Source: Sphaerosporella brunnea (lineage: Eukaryota > Ascomycota > Pezizomycetes > Pezizales > Pyronemataceae). From it: 64,000 bases of DNA. Below are positions 1 through 11,690 of this stretch, piece by piece. The notes under the pieces are model-generated. The model searched no databases. It saw nothing but the letters and a program-made list of their open reading frames with translations, and was not told the DNA's origin. Both the position numbers and the translations under genes were made by a program. The stretch's first letter is position 1. Every line of letters starts with the position of its first letter. The stretch is taken from assembly GCA_008704415.1 (NCBI GenBank), contig VXIS01000049.1:143348-207347 (forward strand). Reading direction: 5' to 3'.

Positions 1-1030
1 AGGCACCGGGCTGGCGCGAACAAAACCCAGGAGTTATGAAAGATTTCGCAACCAATGAACCTTCACTGGTCCTGGCAGAGCGAGTAGCGCACACGTTAGT
101 AGGGTTATCATACATGCTTCCCCAGCTGAGGAGGGATCAAGCGTTTGGTCTGGTCAGCTGGCGAAGGTTAAATGGGAAGCGTTACTGGCCCGTGGGCGCA
201 GCCGCAGCAGGGAACAGGCATTGCACCCCACGGGGTTTCTTTCTCACGTAATAATTGAAGTCATGGGCGCCGCATTGACTGAGATGATAAAAAACACGGT
301 TTACATGACATATGGTCATGGTTCGTGGGGGATTTGTAGTGTGTTCCGTCGTGTCCTACACCTGCGGGGGCGGAAACGACCATCAGGTCTCGGGGTCGGA
401 TAACAGATAGAGTGATCGCGTGATTTACAGGAATGAATTTTGTATACACTAATGACATATCCCTGCTAATGGTTGCCATTGAGTGAATAGACTGCAGAAC
501 GCAGGTCTGACCAACATACGAACTCTCCCCCGTCGCCAGCGCACACATTCACAACGGAAGACAAAAACACGGCACGGAAATCAAAAATCGATTGGTCTGT
601 ACAATTTAACAGGTGGATGGAAGACTGCGATAAACATGTCGCAATTGAATTTTTCATCGGATTGCATGCACCATCTTATCAAGCCTTAGGGTCAGCCGGC
701 GGCAACAAAGCATGAAGGAGGTGCGATAGGTGTGTTCTGCAGCCGCTCTACACAACCGAGGTATTCGAGGAGTCTTTCAATGTTGAAGTTAAGCCTGACT
801 GTTGTCCGCAAGAAGGGCTTTCGACGTCTGGTGAAGTTCCCCATCTAGGACCAATTGGTCGATCTGAGGTTTAATGTCGGATTGCCAGATGTCATGGATA
901 TGTGATTTTGACGACCGGTGTTGAGAGTCCTTAAAGCGTCCACCAACGTCAATTATTGCGCAGCCACGAAAGTCTAACCTAAGAGATACGCATGTTACAA
1001 ACATGTTACAGGCCCCTGGTAGGCGTAGAT
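1..1030. other. no gene recognised
   Basis: Only short frames on both strands, none with a recognisable motif. I see no RNA gene or clear repeat here. Confidence 0.5.
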
Positions 1031-1164
1031 TGACCCTGCAAGCTAGTGATGGACACGAGCCGGCTCGAATTAAGCCTCCAAGGTCAGCTCGAGCTGCAGC
1101 TCGAGCTGTTCCGCTTTACCACATTCTAGGTAATAGTATTCAACATATCTAGAATATAAACGGG
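1031..1164. repeat. CTCGAG-rich subterminal region of a hAT relic
   Basis: Dense GCTCGAG/GAGCCGGCTCG motifs, including a perfect 24-bp palindrome at 1085-1108 (two AGCTCGAGCT halves around TGCA). It lies directly 3' of a hAT transposase fragment on the minus strand. The same motif class flanks a second hAT relic at 11.7-12.5 kb, so I read it as subterminal transposase-binding repeats of one hAT family. That role is inferred from known hAT biology. Confidence 0.5.
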
Positions 1165-1440
1165 CTACAATTCCTCGGCATCCGCATCATTCTCACTATC
1201 TAGCAGTGATTCCTGATAGGTATCGGGGACCGGAACCTCATCGCCACCACTGTCGATGTCTGCTGCATCCTCCTTGCTTAACCTTTCACGTTCCCACTGC
1301 TCCACATCATCCTGCCCCAACCAGCTTTTAAGCAACAAGCAAGCGCTACTTGAGGTTTGCAAGAGCCTGTTTCACGTTTTGGTTATAAGATGTCCGGGTT
1401 AGGAGAAAAGACTCTCAGCCAGGACACTTGTGGTATAGAG
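1165..1440 (-). pseudogene. hAT transposase C-terminal fragment
   Basis: The readable part at 1362-1165 contains LLLKSWLGQDDVEQWERE followed by an acidic tail ending in a stop, the usual C-terminus of fungal hAT transposases. Upstream on the same strand, up to about 1440, the conserved SVPAERLFS...GHLITKKRNRL dimerisation segment is still recognisable but holds in-frame stops (after LFS and before NRL) and lies in a shifted frame. Only the last 90 or so residues of a protein normally over 600 aa remain. Inactive relic. Confidence 0.7.
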
Positions 1441-1444
1441 GGAT

Positions 1445-2919
1445 ATTAGCGAGCATTCAGTGAGTGTACCCCAGTTCCCTGATAGCTTTTTAAAATGTGC
1501 AGCGCGCTCATCCGGGGGCAGTGCATCCGTCGATTTGTCTGCCATAGCTCGGCTGGTGGTGGTGGTGCACCCGCTCGAAGTTGGTAGTTATGGTCCGCTG
1601 AAGGGTAGGTAGGTAGTATTGGGTTGCGTGGCAGGAACAAGCGACTTGAAATTTCTATATGACACATTTGATTGTCTGTTTTCATTGTACAACACTCGCT
1701 GTAATTTCCATTCACATCAACCCGCCCCATCAGAACCCCCGTTCACCGATCATGGTGAAAACTGGAGCTGGCTCGGCTCGTGTGAATCACTACTGCAAGC
1801 TCATATTATGATCATCTTCGCACTGATGCGGCCATTGATCCCGACATGGGTAGTGTGCTTCATCCACTGTTGAAGCTGGAATGCATTGAATGGTGGAGAT
1901 GTAGGGCATCAGGTTCAAGCTGCCTCGCTGTGCTTTGGACACCAAACATTAAAATCCTTCTGTCATTGCCCGCATAACCTTCACACCTGTTCCCCACCAT
2001 GAAGCCCCTGTAGCGTTAGCGAGTACAATGTTTCCTTTGACGGTTTGCCGGGTTTCACGCACGCAATCTATAAAGAGGTACGGATGCCGCTAGCATATGA
2101 ATGGCACTGTTATGCTCTGTATTGGCTTTTCCTATACGGCCATTCATCATTGCAATATACAAACACAACAGGGGGCATGGGGGACCGATGCGAACCATTA
2201 CAACAGGCGTAGCATCAATGAACAGTGACTTACCGGCAGTGGCGAGCAATGCCCGGCTCAGGGTGCTGTCATCACGACCTCATGAAATCGAGTCCAGCGT
2301 GCGTTGGAGTGTTCTTCTACGATGCCACGTCCGGCAAAAACAACCATGCAAAGATGAAATGTGTGGACCCATGTCTAGCATCCCAGACAGAAAAGGTTTT
2401 ATGAGCGTGATGTCAATGACAGCAGGTTGTATACCGGTGTACGGTGCGGTGTAGAGGATGGCGTGGAGGTACATCGACATCCACCCGATTCGTGGTTTCG
2501 AGGGCCAACGCGTGGTACTTGCTCATTGCACCTGATTGCCTATCTAACCCGTGACTTTTGCTTCCCTGCATGTACCTACCTGCCCTACCGCTCTGCCGTC
2601 TTCCCACCGTCGAGGGGCTCTCGTCGGGGTTGCCGCAGCTGCACCTTAACAGTCACAGCATTGGCATCTACCGCGATATGAACGCAGGCGTTTCTCATGA
2701 TGGACTCCTCGGAGTGCTCATAACAAGTGAGCGGACGGTGCCAATGGGCACCGCATAGGGCAAACGGCAGACAAGGCCATGTAGGGCTCAAACTGCCGTC
2801 CTCACCACCATCGAGGATGTTTCTTGTCTGTATTCGACGGCGAACAATCATGACAGACCCCCTAAACGTTCCAACCCTCATCCTGGACGCCCCCTTATTG
2901 ATGCGATCATACAGGTCAA
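1445..2919. other. no gene recognised
   Basis: Overlapping short frames on both strands with no conserved motif and no splice-linked exon series that I could support. Confidence 0.45.
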
Positions 2920-3245
2920 CTAAGACCCACTAACTACCCGGACACAAAATACAATAGAGTGAAAAAATGGATGAAATATGCCTGTGACATCAGAAATATG
3001 ATCCGTGGCCACCAGAGCCGAATCACTCGTTGCCTGCTCACTCAATGACAAATCACCATCTTCCACCGCGCATTGCCCAAGCTTTGTATCCCACAGAAAC
3101 TGCAGGATGTGGTTCGTCGCCTTCATCTCCTTGAACAGCTAGTAGTAGGCTGGATCCTCACGGGCAGCCCAGCCACCTTCCTCGATATATCCGATGGCCA
3201 CACGCGGGCGAAATCAAAAAGGAACGATATGAACTCCTGAATTAT
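2920..3245 (-). pseudogene. decayed reading frame of unknown function
   Basis: Reading the minus strand from 3245, one frame runs VAIGYIEEGGWAAREDPAYY, stop, LFKEMKATNHILQFLWDTKLGQ and on to about 2920. It is broken by a TGA and a TAG. Each of these stops is one C-to-T change from a sense codon (CGA, CAG), and the sequence between them reads like normal protein. I do not recognise the family. Best read as a host or transposon gene inactivated by point mutation. Confidence 0.35.
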
Positions 3246-6200
3246 TGCGGTATATTTGGGTCCACCAAATGATTCGACGACGGCGGAACATGATAGAACA
3301 AATGACGAGGATCCCGGTCAACCAAAAATCCAGAGCAACGGCCAAACCCTGGAGAATCTCGTCCTGCAACCGCATTACAGAATGCGTGCACAATATGTGG
3401 GACCCGCCGCTCCGCAGTTGCGCTGGCAGCACCCCCTCGCAGCGGATGTGACTAGCATATATATATAGGCAGCTATGTTGGTGGATATCCAGGTACGCTT
3501 CAATTCCTGGTCTGAAATAGGCACTTGACGACCTATCCCAGATCCTTTCGCCATCCATTCTCCTTCGTATCAAGTGTTATTACTCTACCATCCAGCTGAA
3601 ACCACCACTATTCAGTCTCCCCATAATGCAACGACAAGGAAGGAATAAGATGTGCAGAAATGACATCAGACCAGTCACCGGGGAGGCATCGCGGTCACAT
3701 GACTTGGGAATCTTGAGATGACGATGCCGCCACACTGCAATCACATCACTCTCAAATGCCCTTTCCTGCGGCTCCACCAAACACCGCTGGATAGTTCTAA
3801 AACATGAGATCGCGTAAATTGACCTGCCCGAGCGGCCAGGCAAAGGCTTTTCAACAATAACCCTCAACCAGCCGCTGGCTAGTTCGAAACCATGCTCCGA
3901 TTCGTCGGATGTTCCGTCTTCACTTGAGCAAGGACGTGAATTGACCTGAGCGCCAGACCTAGCAAAGAAATCAGGTCTGATTTCAACGCCAATCAGGGTC
4001 TGCCTATGGAGCCATTAACATTCATTTCCTCATAGCCCGGCGGCACGAAACCGCCTGGTCCTCCGACCACATTGGTTCAGACGCCTCAAACCAAAAGCTC
4101 TGACGCCACAGCATTGAAATCAACGTCACGGAAACTCGCGCCCCCTTGCTGCAACGCCTCCAGAGAGAGATGATTGTTCCGCGGCACAGCGAAGGGGACA
4201 ACGTTGGTCATTTCCTTGCCTGCATTGCCATGCTCCTAGGTAAACGCATCATTCAGTATTAGTGAGCTGTTGGGGCGCAGGCGCAGGATCGTGCACCCGA
4301 TCGGGCGCTGCCACCATCTTGTGGGTTGCTGGATGCAGAGGTATGCGTTGTTGAAGAGGTTGTGACATCGCTTGCCGTGGTACGTGTCGTTCAAGGTGGT
4401 CAACCGTGACTCGAGCACGATTATTCACCTTTGGCAATTGCGACAGTCGCCTCGCCGGTCATCGTGGTAGGCGGAACGTGAAGCCGTCCGTGCATCGCTG
4501 CTGTCCATAGTGCACTGCCTGCCAGGATGATTCACCATACTCGGGCAGAGTCCACTATGCAATCTACCCCTATTATGCTTCTCCGCCTCGCAGGAGAAGG
4601 CTCAGAAGATGCAAGCAGAACCCCGACATGTGACGATCTCTACTGCACCCACTCCATTGACCAACCATTTGAATGCGGCTGTCTGGTTTCTTGCGAGTCC
4701 ATGCAACCACATCCGGCCACAGCACATCCAGTAGGAACATGGGATGTCGCACGAAGAAAAAAGTACACAGTCAGCTCAAGGACTATTTTCCTCCTCCTCA
4801 AGAAGCAGAGCTACGCTGCCAAGAATGTACAGTTGCTACTTGCTGTGACGACATCGTAGTATACGCGCGTATCAACTAAACTCTTCGGATTTCTGAAGAG
4901 GGTGCTTTAATCTTTGCAGATACCGACGAAGCCAATCTTTCGGAGACGCTGGAATTGAAGCCCTTTTCGCAGCACGAACCAATTCGTATTGCGACATATT
5001 TAATTATGAAAGCTGAGATGCAACAATATCTTGCAGCTCCGATAATTAACAAATTAACAAAAACAATGGTTACATTGTGAGGTGGGACAACAATGAGAAT
5101 CTATATGCTCTTCTGACGAGGTAAGCCTGGAACTATGCCGCGGGCACTTCCTCCTATGTCTCAGCTGTGCGAGTATCTGGTCGCGCTTGCGACCTGTGTA
5201 GTAAACAGTGTAGCCGTCAGTCCCCCAACAACGCGTTGTCAAGAAGGCGGCTGACTGAATAATGGTGGGGGGGATGGACCGTCCATCAGCCATTATCTTT
5301 ACAGGTTGGATGCGGACAATAAATTGAATTACACACAACGCAGATATGATCATGGTTGTGAAACATTCGCTGAGTCTGGCCAAGGAAGATGTTCCGGTTG
5401 TCGGGGTGGAATTACTAGCGATTGAACAGGGTCGTAGGCCCTTAGAGGCCTTGTGGGCGAATTTTGGGGGGGCGTGGGGGGGGGGGGTGCCGGCGGCGTG
5501 ACTCTGCGGCCCCCCGGGCACAGTTCAAAAGGTCAAATGTCAGGATAGATGTTTGTGTGTTGAGATATTTTCACACCACGCGCCAAAATCATGCGAATTT
5601 CATTGAGTCGATTATAACACCGAAATGCGCTTCGCACCCATCAGGAAGTCTACCCGGGTGGTGCGCGGGCCTTCCTCGCGCGTATCGGTGTCGCAGCCTC
5701 CATAGTGGATTTGGGCCTTTCGGTGCTCTCGATGTTGCAATCACTGCATGCCTCAAAACCACAGTCAAGGGAGCCTGCAATATATCATCAAACAGAACCG
5801 GTATTAAGTCCCGCTGACTGTAGCTGGTTGTTGAGCTCAAAGACATGCTGCTTCTCGGAGACAGGGGCAAAGAATTTGGTGCAGAGTATCACGGGTTTAG
5901 GAACAATTAGGTTGGCCGATGTGATGCTATCTTAGGTTCGCAAGTGCATTCACTCGTACAAGCGCTGTGAGGGACTGTGGGTCGTTGGGTGGGTAATCAG
6001 TCGGCGCTGGTCGGTATTTGTACGCACTTGGAGATCCAAACCGCAAAATCAGATGTAGACTTGGCCAGGGTCGTTGTGGGGCGCAGGCACATCACGTCTT
6101 CATGGGAGACGGGCGGATTGCGTGCACTCATGAGCAGCCACACGTGCACGAGAGCAGAACTAGTGATAGTAACTGAGTGTCATCATTGCAGATTGCGAAC

Positions 6201-6288
6201 TAATCACATGCTCTTGCACCACCAGAAATTCAATGAACGGTTCCGTGCAGTACGGGCCTGTACACTATTGCATAAACGCCGTCGATCC
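3246..6288. other. no gene recognised; G-tract
   Basis: A 155-codon minus-strand frame (5521-5054) is proline- and cysteine-rich without motif and I do not call it a gene. A G-rich tract lies near 5465-5487. Otherwise nothing supportable. Confidence 0.45.
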
Positions 6289-8390
6289 TCACGGCCGGTA
6301 CTCCTTCAAACGAGCGATGCCCCTATCCAAAATATCCAATACGGCGTTATACATATCGCGTATATCCTCCTCGGACTGGCGCGTGGCTGGTAACATCATT
6401 GGCGAACCATCTTCGTCCATGACCCACCGCGGGCTACAGCGGTTCTTCCGCGAGTGGTCAATCAGCTCACGCCAGGCATCGGCCACGACCCATAATTGCT
6501 GCTTTGCGGTGTCGTTAAACGTGGGGAACACGTTGCGCATAAACAGGTTCTGCTCCAAATACATGACTTTCTGGCTGGCGGCGGAGATTCGGAGGTCGTG
6601 GGCCTGGTCTGGTTCGGGGTTGATGCCTGTGAAGATGGTGGGAAGCGGCTTCGGAGTCCGCAGAGCACCACGCTCATCGTAATGGATGGCGATGTCCAGC
6701 AGCACGTAGTAGAAACTCTCCAGGTCCTGGATCGGCGAGTGCGGCTCGCTCATATCTCCTGTCAGGACGTCAATGCTCATGTACCTGAACGTGCCGGTGA
6801 TGAAGTCAGCTCCAGACAGTCCCAGTCGCGCGCGATCGATCGCGAAGTCGAAATCGATCAGGAAACCGTATGGGAACTTCGCGGGTGTTCCTCGTTGCGG
6901 ATGGAGGAGGATGTTGTTCAGGGATACGTCGCGATGCACGATGTTGTGTTCCGTGTACATGTGGCGATGACCAAGCACTGCGTCCCGCAGAGCGAGGAGA
7001 AGGTGTCTGTAAGAAGTGAACGCGAGCAAAGGGTACCCCAGTGGACTCATAATGAGACGTGTTTTGACGCGTTTCTGAAGGCGAGTGCCGTCATCTGTCG
7101 TCTTGTAGAGGTTCCTGCTGGTGTCGGTGAGGCGCCGTATCCAAGTACGCCCTTTGTCCTGCGCACCGTGGTCGATGCCCTTTCTGACGTGGCCAGCAAC
7201 GTCCATGACGCTCCCGGTTGGCCCACATCGCACGTCGGTGTGCCAGATATACTTTGGCAAGCCCACAGTTTCCGGCGTGACCCGGGCAAGGATATCGCCC
7301 TCTTGGTCACGCTCGAACGCTCGCCACTGGTCCTTAATGACATACACCCATGGGCTGCCATCGGGTTGATCGAACGGTCGAGCACGCCAGCACACTGTTC
7401 CACGAGTTGCTATTGCATACCGGCGAACGATGAAGCTGTGGCAGATGCGGTACTTTTCATTATCAGCGACGATGAACGGCTCGGGCAGGCTCCGGTTGAC
7501 GAAATGAACGGTTGGATCATAGACAACGTCGACGACAGTGTTGAACGGGTTCCATCTGATCGTGGGATCGAATCCCACGGCCTCTGAGTCTGGGGTCAAG
7601 AAAAACTTCATCGCGCCCAGGAAGAGCTTGGGTTGCTGGTGAATATCTATCGACGTTGATCCGAGAGCTCCGGATCTGTCAAAGCGGAAGATGCGCAGGA
7701 GTGAGCCACAGAGAGTGAAACCGAAAGCCCAACACCTCTGCGGCTGAGTACCGAAGATTTCACGCATGTAATTCGCGAGTTGGATGAACGTTCTGTCGCG
7801 GCCGTCTTTGTCTGGGTTACTCTTCAGCTCGCCGACGACGCGAACCTGGTCCCAGTATGTCCGAGGATGTTGCCCAGAAAGGCAACATCGGACAATCAGA
7901 TCACCTTTTCTGTTCGCATCTCCGTTCTTGATGACGATATTACCGGAGCTCACGTATTGCGTCGTGCACTCAAGCGCAGCCGCCGTGCACCCGTCTGGCG
8001 CTGCTGCCGTGGCATTTTTCGCAGCAGCGCGTGTGTTCCGCGGTCTAGGGGGACCATATTTCGACTGCTTAGAGTCGTTCGTCACCGCTCCTGGCGTCTC
8101 TTGAATCAGGGGGTGTATGTCCGTGAAAAACCACTTCAGAACCCTGTGCTCGTGTGTCGACTCGGGCCACCCGACCCAGCGGGAGCCATCGTGGAGGTGA
8201 GCAGGTCCAGCAATGTTGTCGAAAATCTCCCACAGCGTGTCGATGTCATAGATGACTCTGTCCCAAAGCTCGTTGTACAAACTGAGATCCGTCACCTTCC
8301 GAGCTTCGATCCTTTTTTTAGTCGGTTGCCGGTGTCATTGAAGGCGTGCGGACGCAAGGCGTCGGAGTTCATGCTGGGCGGCGTTGACAT
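6289..8390 (-). CDS. FunK1-type fungal protein kinase
   Basis: The 668-codon frame from 8295 to 6289 matches the fungal-specific FunK1 kinase family. The catalytic loop is HRDVSLNNIL. The metal-binding motif is DFD (LIDFDFA) rather than DFG, which is usual for FunK1. GTFRYMSIDVL takes the activation-segment position, followed by QDLESFYYVLL. The N-terminal half (ELKSNP..., FGTQPQRCWAFGFTL) is the usual family region. Its frame begins inside coding sequence. A second frame just upstream (from an ATG at 8390: STPPSMNSDALRPHAF) reads into it if one base is gained in a 7-T run at 8313-8319, so the gene either has a real frameshift or a base-calling slip there. These kinases are thought to phosphorylate Ser/Thr; substrates are unknown. 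A 1.0-kb repeat element occupies the promoter side. Confidence 0.85.
8313..8319 (-). other. homopolymer at the FunK1 frame break
   Basis: Seven T on the plus strand (seven A in the gene). The upstream frame encodes NRLKK and stops 24 bases later. The downstream kinase frame is open through the same bases, so a single-base gain or loss in this run explains the break. Confidence 0.6.
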
Positions 8391-8919
8391 AGTAGTCCAC
8401 GCAGTCGATTCGGTCGATGTCTGAGCCTGGTCTTCGATGGAAATCATGGCCACCGATGCGGCCAAGCCTGTGGTGGCACTCCGAGCCTCTGCAGCATCTT
8501 CGGATGGCGGTGGCAGTGGTTCAGGAGTCGCGGGAAGACCTGCGCAGAGCACAGGTGTTGAGCGGATCGGGCCCCGCTGCATTTGGCGTTTTAGGGCAAC
8601 CGACGTGGTAGATGGTGAAGTTGTTGTGGTGGATGGTGAGATTGTTGGAACACGAGCTGCAGCGATGGATGGATGGATGCCCGTGGCTTGATGATATGTT
8701 TTTGGGATGATGCTGTCCTCAGCTCAACCTCCAGAACAAGCTCTAAAACCCCGCAACTCGTCGAGTGCTTCACAGCTGACTTCCGGGTATCCCTGTGGTA
8801 CACGCGCGGAATGGGTAAAGATACTCGGATTTTTACTCATTCGATCTGGGTAACCAGCGGGTGAGGTTTTACCCAGTAATTTACTCAGTTTTTCTGGGTA
8901 AAATACCCAGGTACTGGGT

Positions 8920-8967
8920 ATCTCGCAGGCCAGAAATATGGATATCTCGCAGGCCAGAAATCTGGAT
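8920..8967. repeat. 24-bp tandem duplication
   Basis: Two adjacent 24-bp units beginning TATCTCGCAGGCC and differing at one base, inside the left arm of the 1.0-kb element. Confidence 0.8.
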
Positions 8968-9090
8968 ATCTGGGGTTTTTTACTCGGTGCAAGCAGTGTA
9001 TCTGAGGTGTTTTACACAGTCGAATCTTGGTATTGGATACCATTTTACTCTCCCGGATCCTTGTAAATTCTGGCGCTTCCCACACTCACA

Positions 9091-9140
9091 CCCCCCCCCC
9101 CCCCACCTTTTTTCATCCCGTTCACCCCGTTCACCCCGTT
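9091..9140. repeat. C14 tract and TTCACCCCG repeats
   Basis: Fourteen C at 9091-9104 followed by three near-perfect copies of a 9-bp CCGTTCACC unit. Low-complexity DNA inside the inverted-repeat element. Confidence 0.7.
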
Positions 9141-9798
9141 CGCCCACACCCCCGCCCCCAACCCTCGTTGCCCATCGCCAAGAAGCAAATTCAACTTAAC
9201 CCGCAAGAAAATTATGACTGTCCGGCCGGTCAGCGACGAGGAAAGTGTGGATGAAAGAGCGTACAACCCTCCGACGCAAAGAAATTGAAATTATTCGCGA
9301 GCTAAGTGTGCTGCTGCTCGCCTTGCCTTCTGAGCGTTATTTGCCGCTGTTACGGCGCGCGTCAACTGGGTCTGAAATATTGGGGGTGTGGGGTGGGTTT
9401 TTGGAAGTTCGAAAATATTGTAGGAGGGTATTGTGAGTTGTGCGAGGACGTATTTTTGCAAGGCTGAGCAAGTTCGGACTGGTGGCGACTTGGAGGATAT
9501 TTTGATGTGGCAGCTGTTTGGGAGGACGTAATGAAGGAATATAGCGCGTGGTATACCCGGAGAAAAGTTGCCTCACTTAGTATCACTCGAACCTGGATTA
9601 CTAAAAATCTCGATACACATATTCTATTGAGTAACTCAAGATGGTGGGGTGCGATATATCCATTTTCTACTGAGTAACTCGGCAAGGGTCGACGCGGTAC
9701 CCAGATTTGAGTATCTTTACTCAGATTCTGAGTAACTTTGTTAGGCGGGTCTGGGTAAGATACCCATATCCTACACAAGGCGTGTACCACAGGGGTAT

Positions 9799-10286
9799 GT
9801 GCGTTCTTTAGGCAGGGTAACGCATAGTACACCACTTGGAAATCGCATCAATTCCGGGATGGACTGGAATCTATCCGTATACACTCAATGAGAGCAACTG
9901 CACCGTGTTTCGTTTCACACAGATACGCCCTGACTGCAACGTAATTCACTTGTTAGATAGGGGCGACTTCCTTCGACAAGAATGCAAGTGCATAGGGGGA
10001 TGGGCGCCGCGAGGCAAAGAGAGTAAGGGAAAAAAAAAAAGAAAAACACCCAAATGGGGAGCGGCTGGGTGTGTTGGGATCAAAGCCGAAGGGATAGGAT
10101 GATAGCAGGCGGGGTATAGGATTACTGTTGTTCGTCAGCTGGGTTTTGGTATGCACGTCAGATGAACCGATTGCGGAAACGGGCATACATAGGATGACGG
10201 CAGTCGCAGTAGGTGGTGGTCATTTTCACTGCCTAGGGCGGGTACATGTGTAATGTAATGCAGAAGTGCGACGGAGATACGATGGT
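9799..10286. other. no gene recognised
   Basis: Short frames only; an A-rich tract near 10029-10046. Nothing else seen. Confidence 0.5.
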
Positions 10287-11095
10287 AGTTTTTGTTTTGT
10301 TTTAATCATATTGTATTCGGCCGCTTGCGGCCATGACATATGTAAAAGAAAGGACTATGCTACCCCTTCGGCAGAGCCGACTACTGAGGCCTGCGGCGCT
10401 TCTAAGGAAAAGGACTAAGGAAATCGCACCAAATCGTAAAAGCGCACCAAGGGAAAAAACAACGTCATAACAGGATGCCTCTATCAGGCCATGATCCGAC
10501 TTTGGTAGTGTTTAGGAAGTCAATGACGGCCGCTGTGCACCTATCATCCCCGAGCAGAGCGGAGGTGGCCGTCGCCGGCCAGCGCTTCCGTCCTCCTGCC
10601 TTCGTAGCCTCCGAAACCCTCCTCCGGAGGACCCGCTGCTCGTTCTTCCACCTCTTGCAACACTTGAAAAGGTGGTCCCGAGTCTGGACGGCGCTGCTGC
10701 CGCACCACCAGCACTTGTCATCCGCTCGTTGGCCCGTCTTGAGGAGGCATGGGACAGTGGGCGCTTTGCCGGCGCGGAGCTGATACAAGCGCGACGCCAG
10801 CGACATCTTTGTTTTGGCCGCGGCGGGGTCTGGCTTCTTTCGTCGTCGGTAGTACGTTTTGGCGGCGCAGTTCTTGGCCAGCCATTCTTCTCTGTCCCGG
10901 GACCTTGCCTCAGTGGTCAGGCGGTCGATTGCCGCGAGCGACGTGGTGCCGAGCAGATCGTCGGTCAGGGGCTTAATGCGGCCTTGTGCTGCTGGCTCGG
11001 CGTCCTTGTTTGCCAGCTCGTTGCCCGGAATGCCTTTGTGACCCGGCCCCCAGCGGTATTCGACCATCCATCCTACGTGTCTCATCATTGTATCA
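10287..11095 (-). mobile_element. 5'-truncated Tad1-like LINE
   Basis: The plus-strand left end (TTTTTGTTTTGTTTTAATCA) is the complement of a 3' tail. It is followed by a 3' UTR with the hairpin GGCCGCTTGCGGCC at 10319-10332 and then the RNase H end of ORF2. The tail and hairpin match the 3' end of the full-length LINE at 50963-51010, so both belong to the same or sister families. Homology stops near 11095, a 5' truncation typical of target-primed reverse transcription. I could not find a convincing target duplication. Confidence 0.75.
10465..11088 (-). pseudogene. LINE ORF2 C-terminus: partial RNase H and zinc motif
   Basis: 207 codons. YRWGPGHKGIPGNELANKDA is the last catalytic segment of RNase H; the three upstream acidic residues are missing. 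The C-terminal half holds CWWCGSSAVQTRDHLFKCC, a Cys/His module, and ends GDDRCTAAVIDFLNTT, as in other LINE ORF2 proteins here. The frame is intact but lacks endonuclease, reverse transcriptase and most of RNase H, so it cannot act alone. Confidence 0.8.
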
Positions 11096-11690
11096 TTGCA
11101 AGAACATGGTCACTGTTGACAACATCCGTGTCCCTCGGATGGTTTTTCGTACCATCAACACTTCTGTGCAAGGACTTCCAGGCGGCTTCGCTGAAAAACA
11201 TCGAGAGTAAGGCCTAGCCAAATTCACCCAGAGGGCCCAACGACTTCTATCTTGCAGATTGGAAAGGCCAACTGGTGGTCATCGGTTGAAGACGCGCGCA
11301 GATCGCTGGCGGGGAAGTCGGTTGTCTCGCGACCCCTTAAAGCGCGTCCAAGGAAGGGCGCGTGTGGGGAATGCGGAAAAGAGGGAGTCGAGGTCGCCGA
11401 ACACATGAGGGTGGTATGTGCGATTGCATGGTCGGTCAGACTCGACTGTTGCTGATCCCAGTGCTAGCATCACCACCTGTACGTGTGCCCCGCTGATCGC
11501 TACAAGTACATCAAGGCGACGAGATACCAAAAAGACTGGATCCGTCTTGCATGCCCCGGCGGGCACTGCCGGGTGGCATTCCACCCGGGATGCGCCGGGT
11601 GGTGGCCGTCGGAGGCTGCGGCCGAGGCGCACAGGAAGTAGTGTTGCGCCCGAGCGGAGTCGAGTCGAGCGCGGGGTAGACTCGAATCCG
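11096..11690. other. no gene recognised
   Basis: Overlapping frames on both strands without recognisable motif. Confidence 0.4.

Larger units (their letters stand above)
8791..9794. mobile_element. 1.0-kb inverted-repeat element, class uncertain
   Basis: Perfect 15-bp terminal inverted repeats, CCCTGTGGTACACGC at 8791-8805 and its complement at 9780-9794, flanked by GTAT on both sides (8787-8790 and 9795-9798), a possible 4-bp target duplication. The interior has no credible coding frame but many short GGGTA and GATACTC motifs in both orientations, especially near the ends. This fits a non-autonomous DNA transposon. The superfamily cannot be fixed from termini alone. It sits 400 bp upstream of the FunK1 start. 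Confidence 0.6.

Noticed and set aside
6496..7587. 363-codon plus-strand frame
   Set aside because: Exact antisense shadow of the FunK1 kinase.
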